Source: Rhodoblastus sp963713695
GTDB taxonomy: Bacteria; Pseudomonadota; Alphaproteobacteria; Rhizobiales; Beijerinckiaceae
Length of the DNA stretch: 64,000 bases
NCBI GenBank assembly: GCA_963713695.1
Contig: CAVQMU010000010.1
Coordinates: 682,001 to 746,000, forward strand
Reading direction: 5' to 3'
In this document: positions 18,631-27,989 of the stretch, one piece after another
Layout: every line of letters starts with the position of its first letter
How positions within the stretch are numbered: position 1 is the first letter of the stretch
Notes under the pieces: generated by a model
What the model was told of the DNA's origin: nothing
Seen by the model: the letters and a program-made list of their open reading frames with translations, nothing else
Database searches by the model: none
Program-made: the position numbers and the translations under genes

Positions 18631-18765
18631 CGACGTCGACAAGGGAACGCGCCGTCGTGCGCCGAGCGCTTGCTTGCGGTTATCGGCTAAGCGCGACGAA
18701 AGACTTGTTGGCGTTTTCCTCCGGCGATGGTCTCCTCGCTGAAGATCACCGGAAAGGGACCGCCC

Positions 18766-19056
18766 ATGGACGACGAGAAATCCCGCGAAGCAGCGGCTTT
18801 GCCTTTATCCCATCTCGGCAGCGCCAATGCGCCGATTCTTTATTTCGACGGAGCGCCCACCTTCGGCTTTGACGGCACGGTCGGCAATATCACGCTGGAG
18901 GCGGTCATCCATGTTTCGACCGAGGACCGCATCGCGACCGAACGACGGGTTGTCGCCCATCTCAGGATGGGCGCGAAGGGACTCGCAAGCCTTAAAAAGG
19001 CGATAGAAGTCATTGAATTGATGGCGAGCCCGACCGGAGGCTCATCCATGAACTGA
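18766..19056 (+). CDS. Conserved hypothetical protein
   Basis: The 96-residue product has a strand-rich core (FDGAPTFGFDGTVGNITLEAV then RRVVAHLRMGAKGLASLKKA split by a charged stretch) and no signal or membrane segment. GGAAAGGGA precedes ATG 18766 at good distance. It lies nine bases before the flavin-reductase-like gene, so the two probably form an operon. No function is known. Confidence 0.6.
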   Translation: MDDEKSREAAALPLSHLGSANAPILYFDGAPTFGFDGTVGNITLEAVIHVSTEDRIATERRVVAHLRMGAKGLASLKKAIEVIELMASPTGGSSMN

Positions 19057-19064
19057 GATCTTGC

Positions 19065-19673
19065 ATGATGTTCTACCTGCCCGAAACGCGCGACAAGACA
19101 TTGTTGCCGCACGATCCTTTCAAGGCGCTGGTGGCGCCGCGGCCGATCGGCTGGATTTCGACAATCAGCGGATCGGGTGAAATCAATCTCGCGCCCTACA
19201 GTTTCTTCAACGCCTTCAACAGCGCGCCGCCCATCATCGGCTTTTCGAGCGAATCTCAGAAGGATTCGGCGACTTTCGCGGAAGACTCCGGTGAATTCGT
19301 CTGGAACATGCCCACATTCGCCTTGCGAGAGGCAATGAACGCCAGTTCCGCGTCCTTGCCGCGCGGCGTCAACGAATTCATAGCCGCCGGGCTTGAAATG
19401 GCGCCCTGCCAGATTGTCAGCGCGCCGCGCGTGGCGGCGAGCCCCTGCAGTCTCGAATGCCGGGTGACGGAAATCATCGAGATCAAGGACATGAACGGCC
19501 GGCCGGCTGGCGGCATCCTGACTCTCGGGCAGGTGGTCGGCGTGCATATCGACGAGGCCTTCATTCGCGACGGACGTTTCGACCTCGCCGCTGCGCAAGT
19601 AATCACCCGCTGCGGTTATGCCGCGGATTACGCGCTGATCGATCGTTTCTTCCGGATGGAGCGGCCAGGTTAA
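19065..19673 (+). CDS. Flavin reductase-like FMN-binding protein
   Basis: The 202-residue product matches the flavoredoxin or flavin-reductase fold: LVAPRPIGWISTISGSGEIN, NLAPYSFFNAFNSAPPIIGF and FVWNMPTF are the FMN-binding signatures of the DIM6/NTAB group. These proteins bind FMN and reduce it or another acceptor; the physiological partner is unknown. It follows the 96-residue gene in the same orientation. Confidence 0.85.
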   Translation: MMFYLPETRDKTLLPHDPFKALVAPRPIGWISTISGSGEINLAPYSFFNAFNSAPPIIGFSSESQKDSATFAEDSGEFVWNMPTFALREAMNASSASLPRGVNEFIAAGLEMAPCQIVSAPRVAASPCSLECRVTEIIEIKDMNGRPAGGILTLGQVVGVHIDEAFIRDGRFDLAAAQVITRCGYAADYALIDRFFRMERPG

Positions 19674-19702
19674 GGCGTGAAACAATTCATTCGGACCAGG
19701 CG

Positions 19703-20327
19703 CTAGTCCGAATCGACAGGGCCGCACCATCCCGGCAGATAATCGGCGTCGAGGCTCTTCGCCAGTTTCAGCGATTCCTCCATTGCCGCGGCGAAATCGG
19801 CTTCGACAAGCTTGCGCTTGAACTCGCCGACGGAGAAAATCGGCCCATAGGAATTCGCTGAAAGGCGTCGTGTCCTTGGCGTAGCCGCCAAGCCGGCGCA
19901 ACTCCCCGGCTACCGAGCGATAGGGATCGTCGACGAGTTTGTCGACGGATTTTGGGATGGCGTCGTAGTCCCGTCGCTTGCCGTCCTCGTCGAAGGGATG
20001 CATCCAGCTGCGATTGTCGAGGACAACCCAGAAAGCGTCGCGTTCGAGCTTGCTCAGATCGGCGACGACGGTCGTCACAATATCCTTCACGCCTTCCTCA
20101 TGAAGTGCGCGGGCGAGATGATGATGGTCAATGACATAGGGGCGCTCCTTGGGGCCAAGAATGACGGGGATCATGTGTTGGCCGATGAATTCGGCGCCTT
20201 TTTCGGCTTTTTTCGCGCGCCAGCGTTTGCGCTTCTCGTCAACCTCGCGCATTCCCACGGTGATCTGGGTCGGACGCAAATCCTCGATCGAAACGGGCTT
20301 TATCCGCGGTTCGCGAACAGTCGTCAT
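19703..20327 (-). pseudogene. ParB-like (ParBc_2) protein, one frame break
   Basis: The N-terminal frame reads IKPVSIEDLRPTQITVGMRE, YVIDHHHLARALHEEG and TTPFSEFLWADFLRRRV. The C-terminal end, in the next frame, reads RKLVEADFAAAMEESLKLAK and DADYLPGWCGP. Together they give the usual length and order of the ParB-like nuclease family PF08857. The break is at 19820-19825, GAACTC on the plus strand; removing one base gives RRRVKRKL. ATG 20327 follows GGAGG by five bases. A sequence error is likely. The cellular role of this family is not established. Confidence 0.75.
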
Positions 20328-20576
20328 GATGTCCTCCATCCAAAAACGCGGGCGATTTCGGTTTTCTGCAGGCGGGGATAGGCCATTGATGCAACGCTCA
20401 ACGCTGGAGAACCGCAAAGGTTACAAGACCGCTCGACAGTGCAGGGCATTTTTGCCGGCGGCGTCGATGCGTCAAACCTGGCGTCGAGAGGGTCCAGGGG
20501 ATGCTGGTTCTCGTAAAAAAATATGTTGAAACAATAAATTAGAGCCGCAATCCGGTCTATCGGATCGGCACAGGCG

Positions 20577-20777
20577 TTAACGGAGGAACCAGCTTGCGCT
20601 GGCCGCCAGCGCGATGGCGATTCCAATGGCCAGTGTCGCAGCGGCCGCCCGATGCAGCCAGAAACGGCTCGCGGGCCCATAAGATCCGAACGCGGAGGGC
20701 GCCAGGTAGAGCAGCAGCGCGACGAGCAACAGCACTTGCATCGTTACGTCCAGATCTGGGCCGGCGGCGTGCGGCAT
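20577..20777 (-). CDS. Small two-helix membrane protein
   Basis: The 66-residue product has two hydrophobic segments (MQVLLLVALLLYLAPSAFG and AAAATLAIGIAIALAASASW). GGAAAG lies six bases before the ATG. The protein is not recognised. It is divergent from the ABC transporter gene. The 237 bases between it and the ParB-like gene contain nothing I can identify. Confidence 0.5.
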   Translation of the reverse strand: MPHAAGPDLDVTMQVLLLVALLLYLAPSAFGSYGPASRFWLHRAAAATLAIGIAIALAASASWFLR

Positions 20778-20966
20778 GGGCTCTTTCCAACAGGCGGTGT
20801 GTCAAAATAGGACATTCGCGCGGTTTTTGTCACGGTCGCGGCAAAAATCGCCGCGCGAGGCCTTCGCAAGATCGACACGATTGCGCTTTTATGATTTCGC
20901 GCTGTGGGGCGGCAAAACGTCGCGACAAGACATCGCGGCAAGAGGCATTGCCGCGGAAAGACGGGC

Positions 20967-22799
20967 ATGGCGTTTGAAATCATTTCCATCGAGGGCGCGC
21001 CTGAGGGCCCGCCGCCGCTGAAGCTTTGGCCCTTCGTGTGGCATTTCGTCAGACAGATCAAGGGCGTGCTCATCGTCCTGCTGGCGCTCGAAGCCTGCGT
21101 CGCGGCGGGGGCGACGATGATTCCGGTGATGATAGGCTGGCTGGTCAACGATATCACCGCGTCGAGCGTGACGCGCGACGTGCTGAGCCATCCCTGGCTG
21201 TGGCGCGCCGCCGCGCCGATATTGCTCGCCTGGGGCTGCTGCATGGCGGTGATGTGGTACATCTACGACCACGTTTATACGGCGCGGTTCAACAATCTGA
21301 TCCGTTACCAGCTCAACCGCTACACGCTCGGCCATAGCATGGCCTATTTTTCAAACGACTTCGCCGGGCGCATCGCCAACAAGGTGGTGGACGGCGGCGC
21401 GGCGCTGCGCGATCCCTTGCGCAGCGTGATGAGCGCCATCTGGTACTGCGGCTTTTTCGTCGCCGCCTCGGTGGCGACCATGCTGCATTTCGATCTCTGG
21501 CTGGCCGGGCCGACGCTGGTCTGGCTGGCGTGTTTCATCGCCTCGCTGGTTTATTTCGTGCCGAGGGTGCGGACGTTGCAGCTCGCCCATTCGCGCCAGC
21601 ACACCGACCTCGTCGGCCACGTCAACGACGTCTACGTCAATATAGGCCTCGTAAAACTGTTCGGACGCGAGGAGGAGGAAACGGCGGCCAATCTCGCGGA
21701 GCTGCGCAACCACAGCGCGAGTTTCGGCGCCGCCCTGCACAAGATCTGGCAGATGGGCGTGACCCATACGGCGATCAATGTCTGCCTGCTTCTCTCGTCG
21801 CCGGCCCTGGCGCTGGAGCAATGGCAGATGGGCCGCATTTCCTCGGGCGTCGCCATCATGATCGTCCCCATGGCCTGGCAGATGGTCAACATGTCCGGCT
21901 GGATTCGCAACGAAGTGACCACGGTTTTCGAGACGCTGGCGCGCGTCGAGGAATGCATGGAGACGATTTCGCAGCCCTATTCGGTGCTCGACGCGCAAGG
22001 CGCCGGCGAACTGGCGGTGGCGCGCGACGGCGGCGCGATCTTCTATTCGGGCGTCGGCTTCCATTATGGCCGCCAGCGCGGCGCGGGCGACGACGGGGTG
22101 ATCGAGAGCCTCACGCTGAAGATCCCGCCTGGCCAGAAAGTCGGGCTGATCGGCCGCAGCGGCGCCGGCAAGAGCACGCTGGTCAGCCTGCTCTTGCGCT
22201 TCTACGATCTCGAATCGGGCGAAATCCGCATCGACGGGCAGGACATTTCAAGCGTGACGCAGAGCAGCTTGCGCCGCCATATCGCGGTGGTCACGCAGGA
22301 CAATACGCTCTTGCATCGCTCCATCGCCGAAAACATCCGCTATGGCCGCCCGGAAGCGACGGACGAGGAAGTGATCGAGGCGGCGCGTCGCGCCCATGCC
22401 TATGATTTCATCATGGCGCTCAGGGACAAGGACGGCCGCTCCGGCTTTTCCGCCCAGGTCGGCGAAAGAGGCGTGAAGCTCTCGGGCGGCCAGCGGCAGC
22501 GCATCGCCATCGCCAGGGTGATTCTCGAAGACGCGCCGATCCTCGTGCTCGACGAGGCGACGAGCGCGCTGGACAGCGAGGTGGAGGCGGCCATCCAGGA
22601 GGAAATGACGCAATTGATGGTGGGCCGGACGACGGTCGCCATCGCTCATCGCCTTTCAACCATCGCGCATATGGACCGTCTCGTGGTGCTCGATCGCGGC
22701 CGCATCGTCGAAGACGGGACCCATGAGGCGCTGCTGGCCAAAAACGGCCTCTACGCCCAGCTATGGCGGCGCCAGAGCGGCGGCTTCCTCGGCGCGTGA
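20967..22799 (+). CDS. ABC exporter, fused permease and ATPase
   Basis: The 610-residue product has six membrane segments in the first 330 residues and a nucleotide-binding domain: Walker A GLIGRSGAGKST (about 394-405), Q-loop VVTQDNTLLH, signature LSGGQRQRIAIAR, Walker B ILVLDEATSALD and the switch His in AIAHRLSTI. It resembles MsbA- and Atm1-type exporters that work as homodimers in the inner membrane. Substrate cannot be called. ATG 20967 is placed after GGAAAG. Confidence 0.92.
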   Translation: MAFEIISIEGAPEGPPPLKLWPFVWHFVRQIKGVLIVLLALEACVAAGATMIPVMIGWLVNDITASSVTRDVLSHPWLWRAAAPILLAWGCCMAVMWYIYDHVYTARFNNLIRYQLNRYTLGHSMAYFSNDFAGRIANKVVDGGAALRDPLRSVMSAIWYCGFFVAASVATMLHFDLWLAGPTLVWLACFIASLVYFVPRVRTLQLAHSRQHTDLVGHVNDVYVNIGLVKLFGREEEETAANLAELRNHSASFGAALHKIWQMGVTHTAINVCLLLSSPALALEQWQMGRISSGVAIMIVPMAWQMVNMSGWIRNEVTTVFETLARVEECMETISQPYSVLDAQGAGELAVARDGGAIFYSGVGFHYGRQRGAGDDGVIESLTLKIPPGQKVGLIGRSGAGKSTLVSLLLRFYDLESGEIRIDGQDISSVTQSSLRRHIAVVTQDNTLLHRSIAENIRYGRPEATDEEVIEAARRAHAYDFIMALRDKDGRSGFSAQVGERGVKLSGGQRQRIAIARVILEDAPILVLDEATSALDSEVEAAIQEEMTQLMVGRTTVAIAHRLSTIAHMDRLVVLDRGRIVEDGTHEALLAKNGLYAQLWRRQSGGFLGA

Positions 22800-22866
22800 G
22801 GATTTGCGTTTTTTGGCGGCGGCCGAGCCTTGCCAATCGCGCCGCCGCTTGGCATAACGGGCGCGC

Positions 22867-22940
22867 GCGGGTGTAGCTCAATGGTAGAGCAGCAGCCTTC
22901 CAAGCTGAATACGAGGGTTCGATTCCCTCCACCCGCTCCA
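22867..22940 (+). tRNA. tRNA-Gly(UCC)
   Basis: The acceptor stem GCGGGTG pairs with CACCCGC. The D arm is GCTCAATGGTAGAGC, the anticodon loop is CTTCCAA with anticodon TCC, and the T arm contains GGTTCGATTCC. The 3' CCA is encoded (22938-22940). The sequence is typical for alphaproteobacterial tRNA-Gly that reads GGA and GGG. Confidence 0.97.
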
Positions 22941-23035
22941 AATCATTTTCCAAACTTTTTCGCGATTCCATTGCCATCAGCGCGAAGCGCACGCCGCACG
23001 ACTGTGAATGGAAAGTTGAGCGGAGGCGGCGTTGC

Positions 23036-23854
23036 ATGCTCATAGCGTCAGCTCAAATCGTTGTTACGGCTGATGTTCGGGAGAACGGCCGGCAAATCCG
23101 CGCACTCATGCAAAAAGCGGCGGCGGCGAAGGCCCGCCTCGTGCATTTTGGCGAAGGCGCCTTGTCCGGCTACGTCAAGTCGGAAGTGAAATCCTGGGAG
23201 GATGTCGACTGGGCCGCCATTCAGGACGAACTGGCTGATGTCGCGGCTCACGCAGCCAAGCTGGGAATTTGGGTGGTTGTCGGGTGCAATCACCGGCTGG
23301 CCGACCCGTCGTGGCCCCAGAACAGCCTCTACATCATCTCGGATCAGGGCGCCGTCGTGTCGCGCTACAGCAAGCGTTTCTGTTCCCACACGGAGGTAAC
23401 GTCGTGGTACACCCCTGGCGTCGATCCCGTGACATTCGAGGTCGACGGGATTCGATTTGGCTGCGCCTTGTGCATCGAGGTTGTCTTTCCTGAATTGTTT
23501 GCTCAATACGAACGGCTGCATGTCGATTGCGTGCTTATCTCCACCTATTCCATGGGTCCCGGCAGCCGCCTGATGGCGTGCGCGCATGCGGCGACGAATT
23601 GCTTCTGGGTCAGCGTCGCCGTCACCCAATGCGGGAGCGAGTCGCCGGGATTGCTGGCCGGACCGGACGGCGGCGTGATCACCGAAGGCGTTCGTGGCGT
23701 GGCTGACGCGATTCTCGGCGAGATCGACCCCGGCGCGCCGCAATTTGAGGTTGCGCTGCGTTATGCGCGCCCCTGGCGCGCACGGGCGCGAACATCGGAA
23801 ATCCATCAAGGCCTGCAGCGATCACCGGCAGGCGCCGCCCTTGCGTCAGCGTAA
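23036..23854 (+). CDS. Carbon-nitrogen hydrolase (nitrilase superfamily)
   Basis: The 272-residue product has the Glu-Lys-Cys triad of the superfamily: Glu40 in HFGEGALSGY, Lys in RYSKRFCSHTE and Cys in GCALCIEVVFPE. It should hydrolyse an amide or nitrile; the branch and substrate cannot be told from the motifs. It stands alone between the tRNA and the DUF5132 cluster. The tail after residue 250 is Arg- and Ala-rich and not conserved in type. Confidence 0.85.
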   Translation: MLIASAQIVVTADVRENGRQIRALMQKAAAAKARLVHFGEGALSGYVKSEVKSWEDVDWAAIQDELADVAAHAAKLGIWVVVGCNHRLADPSWPQNSLYIISDQGAVVSRYSKRFCSHTEVTSWYTPGVDPVTFEVDGIRFGCALCIEVVFPELFAQYERLHVDCVLISTYSMGPGSRLMACAHAATNCFWVSVAVTQCGSESPGLLAGPDGGVITEGVRGVADAILGEIDPGAPQFEVALRYARPWRARARTSEIHQGLQRSPAGAALASA

Positions 23855-23947
23855 TACAAGTGTCACAGTAAGGCAGGAAAATACTGCAGACAGCTCGTTC
23901 AGGCTTCGCTGGTGAATTGCGACAGTCAAGTTTTGAGGAAATTGATA

Positions 23948-24365
23948 ATGGTCAAGTCACCCGCAAAGAAACAAGCAATTCATCACGATGAGCCCGGCAT
24001 CGAAGAGGCTCACGAGTTGCATCTCGAGGCTTCGCCGGAAGTCGACGCCGAGACCAGCGCCGAAGAGGCGGACCTGATCGCCACCGTGGCCACGGTCGGC
24101 GTCGTCGGAAATCGGCGTGGCCGTTGTGGAAATGGCGTTGCTGCCGGGCGTGATCCTCGGCGTCGCAGCCATGGCCGCGCCGAAATTCGCGCCGAAGCTT
24201 GGCGCGGCGCTGGGTCCGATGCTCAAGTCGACGGTGCGCGGCCTTTACCGCATCAGCCAGAAGACGCGCGAACTCGTCGCTGAAACGCACGAACATGTGC
24301 AGGACATCGTCGCGGAAGTGGACGCCGAGCACGCCGGCAAGGACGCGGGCGCGCCGCTGCAATGA
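23948..24365 (+). pseudogene. DUF5132-like protein, one frame break
   Basis: The N-terminal frame gives a charged, acidic region (EAHELHLEASPEVDAETSAE) and ATVATVGVVG. The next frame continues VAVVEMALLPGVILGVAAM, FAPKLGAALGPMLKSTVRG and a helical tail. The break is at 24108-24113, GAAATC; removing one A gives GAATC and an uninterrupted hydrophobic segment VGVVGIGVAVVE. DUF5132 proteins often sit beside HMA_2 P-type ATPases, as here. GAGGAAATT precedes the ATG. The stop overlaps the next gene (ATGA). Confidence 0.6.
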
Positions 24366-24964
24366 CATCGACGCCGGCTGTCAGGAAGCAAGCACGGCAT
24401 AGACTGCATGTCGCGCATCACACGCCCGGCCGGGTGCGGATGAAAATCCCCACCGCCAAGGGCGATCCCGATGCTTTGCGGGCGATCGCCGAATCCTTCG
24501 GCGCCGTGCCGGGCGTCGAAAGCGTTGACGTCAATCCGACCACCGGCAGCCTGACGCTGAAATACAGCGCCACGCGGCAGCTCGAGGTTCACGCCAGTCT
24601 CGGCCAGAAGATCGGCGACGATTATCAGCCGCCGGAAACCGATATCGACAAGATGTCGGACAATATCGCTCGTGAGGCGGAGTTCCTGGCGCAGCATTCG
24701 CACAGCGCGCGATTGATCGTTGATTTCTTCACCCGTCTGGACGCCGAAATCAAAAAGCGCTCCGACAATTTCGTCGATCTGAAAATCGTGCTGGCGGCGG
24801 TCATCATCACCGGAACGATCTTCGAGGTGGGCATGGCTGCGGCCACGCCGGTCTGGCTGACCCTGGCGGTGTTCAGCGTCAATCACATGGTGCAGCTGCA
24901 CCAGCATCAATTGATGCGGGATTCGACTGCGGCCGCCGCTCCGATGGCCGCCGTTCCGGCCTGA
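24362..24964 (+). CDS. HMA_2-like membrane protein
   Basis: The 200-residue product has an N-terminal ferredoxin-like domain that starts HHTPGRVRMKIP, the HMA_2 signature, without the metal-binding CxxC of classical HMA domains. A C-terminal part near 140-185 has one or two hydrophobic segments (IVLAAVIITGTIFEVGMAA, WLTLAVFSVNHMV). It probably works with the P-type ATPase 29 bases downstream as an accessory or regulatory subunit. The link to a metal is only by family. Confidence 0.7.
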   Translation: MTSTPAVRKQARHRLHVAHHTPGRVRMKIPTAKGDPDALRAIAESFGAVPGVESVDVNPTTGSLTLKYSATRQLEVHASLGQKIGDDYQPPETDIDKMSDNIAREAEFLAQHSHSARLIVDFFTRLDAEIKKRSDNFVDLKIVLAAVIITGTIFEVGMAAATPVWLTLAVFSVNHMVQLHQHQLMRDSTAAAAPMAAVPA

Positions 24965-24993
24965 ACCGGGCGATCGAAGAGGCTAGTCCGCGT

Positions 24994-27129
24994 ATGGAAA
25001 TCGCCATTCGCCATTTTATGCGCGGGCGTGTCCGCATGGCCGCTCACAAGCTTTGCGCGGACAAAAGTCTGGCGGAGCAGGCTTTCAACTACATGCGAGC
25101 CCAGGCCGGCGTCATCAGCGTGCGCGCGAATTACGCCTGCGCCAGCATCGTCGTCACTTACGATCCCGCCATGGAGCCGGCCCTGCGCCTGCTGATCGGC
25201 CGCCTGCGGCTGATGACGCTCGACGACCTGCGCCTCATGATCGCCCTGGCGCCGGCGCCGATCGAGGCTCCCGCGCATTCCGCGCGTGAGCTTCTGGCCG
25301 AGGAAAAACAGCAGAAGCGCATTCCGCTGGCTCTGCCAACTCTCTCGCTTGGCATGGCCCTGACCGGCAATCCGCTGATGCTGGCGCTCAACATGCCGCT
25401 GATGCTGTGGAACGGCTATCCCATCGCGCTGCGCGCCTGGCGCGTCTGGCGGCGCGAAAACCGTCTCAACATCGATTTCCTCAACACGCTCGCCATCGGC
25501 GCTTCGCTCTCGCACCACAACCAGGTGGCGGGCGGATTGATCATCTGGCTGATCAAGCTGGGCGACTGGATTCGCGATCTCACCGCAGCCGGCTCGAAAC
25601 GCGCCATCGGCAACCTGCTCGAATTCGAGAACAAGCGCGCCTGGGTTCTACGCGAAGACGAGATCGTTTCCGTGCTGGCCCGCGAGTTGCAGGTCGAGGA
25701 CCGCGTCATCGTCTATCCCGGCGAAATGATTCCGGTCGATGGCGAAATTCTCGACGGTCACGCGCTGATCGACCAGAAGACTATCACCGGCGAGGGCCTG
25801 CCGGTCAATCGCGGCGTCGGCGAAGCCGCCTTCGCCGCAACGGTTTTACGCGAAGGGCAATTGACGATCCGGGCGACGCGGGTCGGCTCCGACACGACAG
25901 CGGGGCAGATCGTGCGGCTCATCAATTCCGCGCCGGTCGGCGACACGCGCATGCAAAATCATGCCGAAAAACTGGCCGACAAGCTGGTGATGCCGACGCT
26001 CGGACTGGCCGTCGGATCCGCGGCGCTCACCGCCGATTTCAACCGCTTCCTCAATCTGGTGATCGTCGATTACGGCACCGGCATTCGCGTCGCGGCGCCC
26101 ACGGCGGTGCTCTCCTCGATGACCCGCGCCGCACGCGCGGGCGTCATCATCAAGAGCGGCCGCCATATGGAGCGGCTGGCCGAAGTCGATACGATCGTCT
26201 TCGACAAGACCGGCACGCTGACGCAAGGCTCGCCCGCGGTCGGAGACCTTCTGCCCTATCAGAAGCATCTGGATGGCCGCCGCCTGCTCGGCCTGGCTGC
26301 GGCCGCGGAAAGCCGGCTGCGCCATCCCGTCGCCGACGCGCTTCGCGAGCGCGCCCGGCAGCTTGGCGCGGAGACGCCCCTCTGCGACGAGCCGGTCTAT
26401 CATCTCGGCCGCGGCGTCGAAGGACAGGTGGACGGCCATTACCTGCACGTCGGCAACGAGCGCTTTTTCCGCGAGAGCGGCATCAGTTTCGGCCCCGCCG
26501 CGCGCGATCGCGCCGTGCTCGAAGAACAGGGCTATTCCTGTCTCTACGTCGCGGCCGATGGAAAGCTCGCCGGCCTCATCCCCTATGCCGACCAGATCCG
26601 TCCCGAAAGCCGCGACGTCATCGCCCGGTTGCGCAGTCTGGGCGTGAAAAACGCCATCATGCTCACGGGGGACAACGCCGTCGTCGCCCGCGCGGTCAGC
26701 AAGCGTCTCGGATTGACCGGCCATTTCGCCGACATGCTGCCGGCCGACAAGGCCGAGGCCGTCCAGCTGCTGCAAAAGGAGGGCAGGGTGGTCGCCATGG
26801 TCGGAGACGGCATCAACAATTCCCCGGCGCTGAGCTTCGCCGATGTCGGCGTGGCCATGAAGCACGGCGCCGACGTGACGCAGGAATCGGCCGATGTCGT
26901 GCTGATGGAGGATTCGCTCTGGAAGCTGGTCGAAGCCGTTGAAATCTCGCGCGGCGCCATGGGCCTCATCCGCCAGAATTACGGCGTCGTCATCGGCTTG
27001 AACACGGTTGCGCTGGCGCTGGCGTTGCCAGGCGGACTGATCAGCCCCTCCATGACCGCGCTCGTTTCGAATGGTTCGGCCATTCTCGCCAGTCTCAACG
27101 GCCTGCGTCCGCTGATCCGGATCAGATGA
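24994..27129 (+). CDS. P-type ATPase with N-terminal HMA_2 domain, no CPC motif
   Basis: The 711-residue product has an HMA_2-like N-terminus (HFMRGRVRMAAH), membrane helices, an actuator loop with ITGEGLPV (TGE retained), the phosphorylation site FDKTGTLTQG (Asp near 404), an RHP pair in SRLRHPVADAL, MLTGDN and VGDGINNSPAL. The membrane helix before the phosphorylation domain reads VDYGTGIRVAAPTAVLSS, so the CPC or SPC site typical of heavy-metal P1B pumps is missing. It is an ion or metal pump of the inner membrane with unknown substrate. Its stop overlaps the EcsC gene start by four bases. Confidence 0.88.
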   Translation: MEIAIRHFMRGRVRMAAHKLCADKSLAEQAFNYMRAQAGVISVRANYACASIVVTYDPAMEPALRLLIGRLRLMTLDDLRLMIALAPAPIEAPAHSARELLAEEKQQKRIPLALPTLSLGMALTGNPLMLALNMPLMLWNGYPIALRAWRVWRRENRLNIDFLNTLAIGASLSHHNQVAGGLIIWLIKLGDWIRDLTAAGSKRAIGNLLEFENKRAWVLREDEIVSVLARELQVEDRVIVYPGEMIPVDGEILDGHALIDQKTITGEGLPVNRGVGEAAFAATVLREGQLTIRATRVGSDTTAGQIVRLINSAPVGDTRMQNHAEKLADKLVMPTLGLAVGSAALTADFNRFLNLVIVDYGTGIRVAAPTAVLSSMTRAARAGVIIKSGRHMERLAEVDTIVFDKTGTLTQGSPAVGDLLPYQKHLDGRRLLGLAAAAESRLRHPVADALRERARQLGAETPLCDEPVYHLGRGVEGQVDGHYLHVGNERFFRESGISFGPAARDRAVLEEQGYSCLYVAADGKLAGLIPYADQIRPESRDVIARLRSLGVKNAIMLTGDNAVVARAVSKRLGLTGHFADMLPADKAEAVQLLQKEGRVVAMVGDGINNSPALSFADVGVAMKHGADVTQESADVVLMEDSLWKLVEAVEISRGAMGLIRQNYGVVIGLNTVALALALPGGLISPSMTALVSNGSAILASLNGLRPLIRIR

Positions 27130-27989
27130 TCCGCCGGGCGCCCGCGAGACGTCTCGCCCAGGCGCACGAAAAAGCGCTGGCGCGGGCGGTGAAGGAGCTT
27201 GAATTCAACGGCCTCGCGTCGAAGATCGGCAATTATGCGGGTCAGCCGGCGCAGAAGGTTTTTTCGCGCCTGCCCGGACCGGCTGCGAGGATTCTCAATC
27301 GCGCTATCGAGAAGGCCGTGCTGCAAAGCCTGGATATCGCGATCAGGTTGCTTGATCCGAACGATCGCAAGAAGCCGATGCCCGCGCTGACGGCGGCTTT
27401 TACAGGGTTGGCCGGCGGCCTGTCGGGACTGGCCGGTTTTGCCGGACTGCCGTTCGAACTGCCGGTCACCACGCTTTTGATGCTGCGCTCGATCGCCGCC
27501 ATCGCCCGCCACATGGGCGAGGATTTATCCACGGTCGAGGCGCGGCTGGCTTGCGTCGCGGTGTTCGCTTTCGGCGGAACCAAAGGCGAGGCTGAAGTGG
27601 GCTATTACGCCTCGCGCGCCCTGCTCGGCAAACTTGCGAGCGACGTCTCGAGCCTGATGCTGGAGCGCGGCGTGGCGGCGGCTGCTGCGCCGGCCGCCGC
27701 GTCAGCAGCAGCGACGCCAGCGCTCGCGTCCTTTGCCGGCGAGGTGACGACGCGTTTTTCGGCGACGGTGTGGGAGCGCGCGGCCGCTAGCGCCGCGCCG
27801 CTGATCGGCGCCTTGGGCGGCGCCTCGCTGAATGTGATCTTCACCAATCACTTCAACGCCATCGCCTGGAGCCATTTCACGATCAGGCGGCTGGAGCGGA
27901 TTTACGGCGAGGAATTTGTGCGCGCGCATTACGTCCGGCTCCGCTCGGAGCGCGCGAAGGCGAAACAGGGTCCGGCACGACCGGCGTGA
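27126..27989 (+). CDS. EcsC family protein
   Basis: The 287-residue product has the glycine-rich GLAGGLSGLAGFAGLPFELP and TTLLMLRSIAAIARHMGED followed by ACVAVFAFGG, the pattern of the EcsC family, and a C-terminal SLNVIFTNHFNAIAWSHFTI. EcsC was named for an ABC transporter operon in Bacillus; its biochemical role is unknown. Translational coupling to the P-type ATPase suggests a shared task. The last 107 bases overlap the convergent DUF2061 gene on the other strand. Confidence 0.8.
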   Translation: MIRRAPARRLAQAHEKALARAVKELEFNGLASKIGNYAGQPAQKVFSRLPGPAARILNRAIEKAVLQSLDIAIRLLDPNDRKKPMPALTAAFTGLAGGLSGLAGFAGLPFELPVTTLLMLRSIAAIARHMGEDLSTVEARLACVAVFAFGGTKGEAEVGYYASRALLGKLASDVSSLMLERGVAAAAAPAAASAAATPALASFAGEVTTRFSATVWERAAASAAPLIGALGGASLNVIFTNHFNAIAWSHFTIRRLERIYGEEFVRAHYVRLRSERAKAKQGPARPA

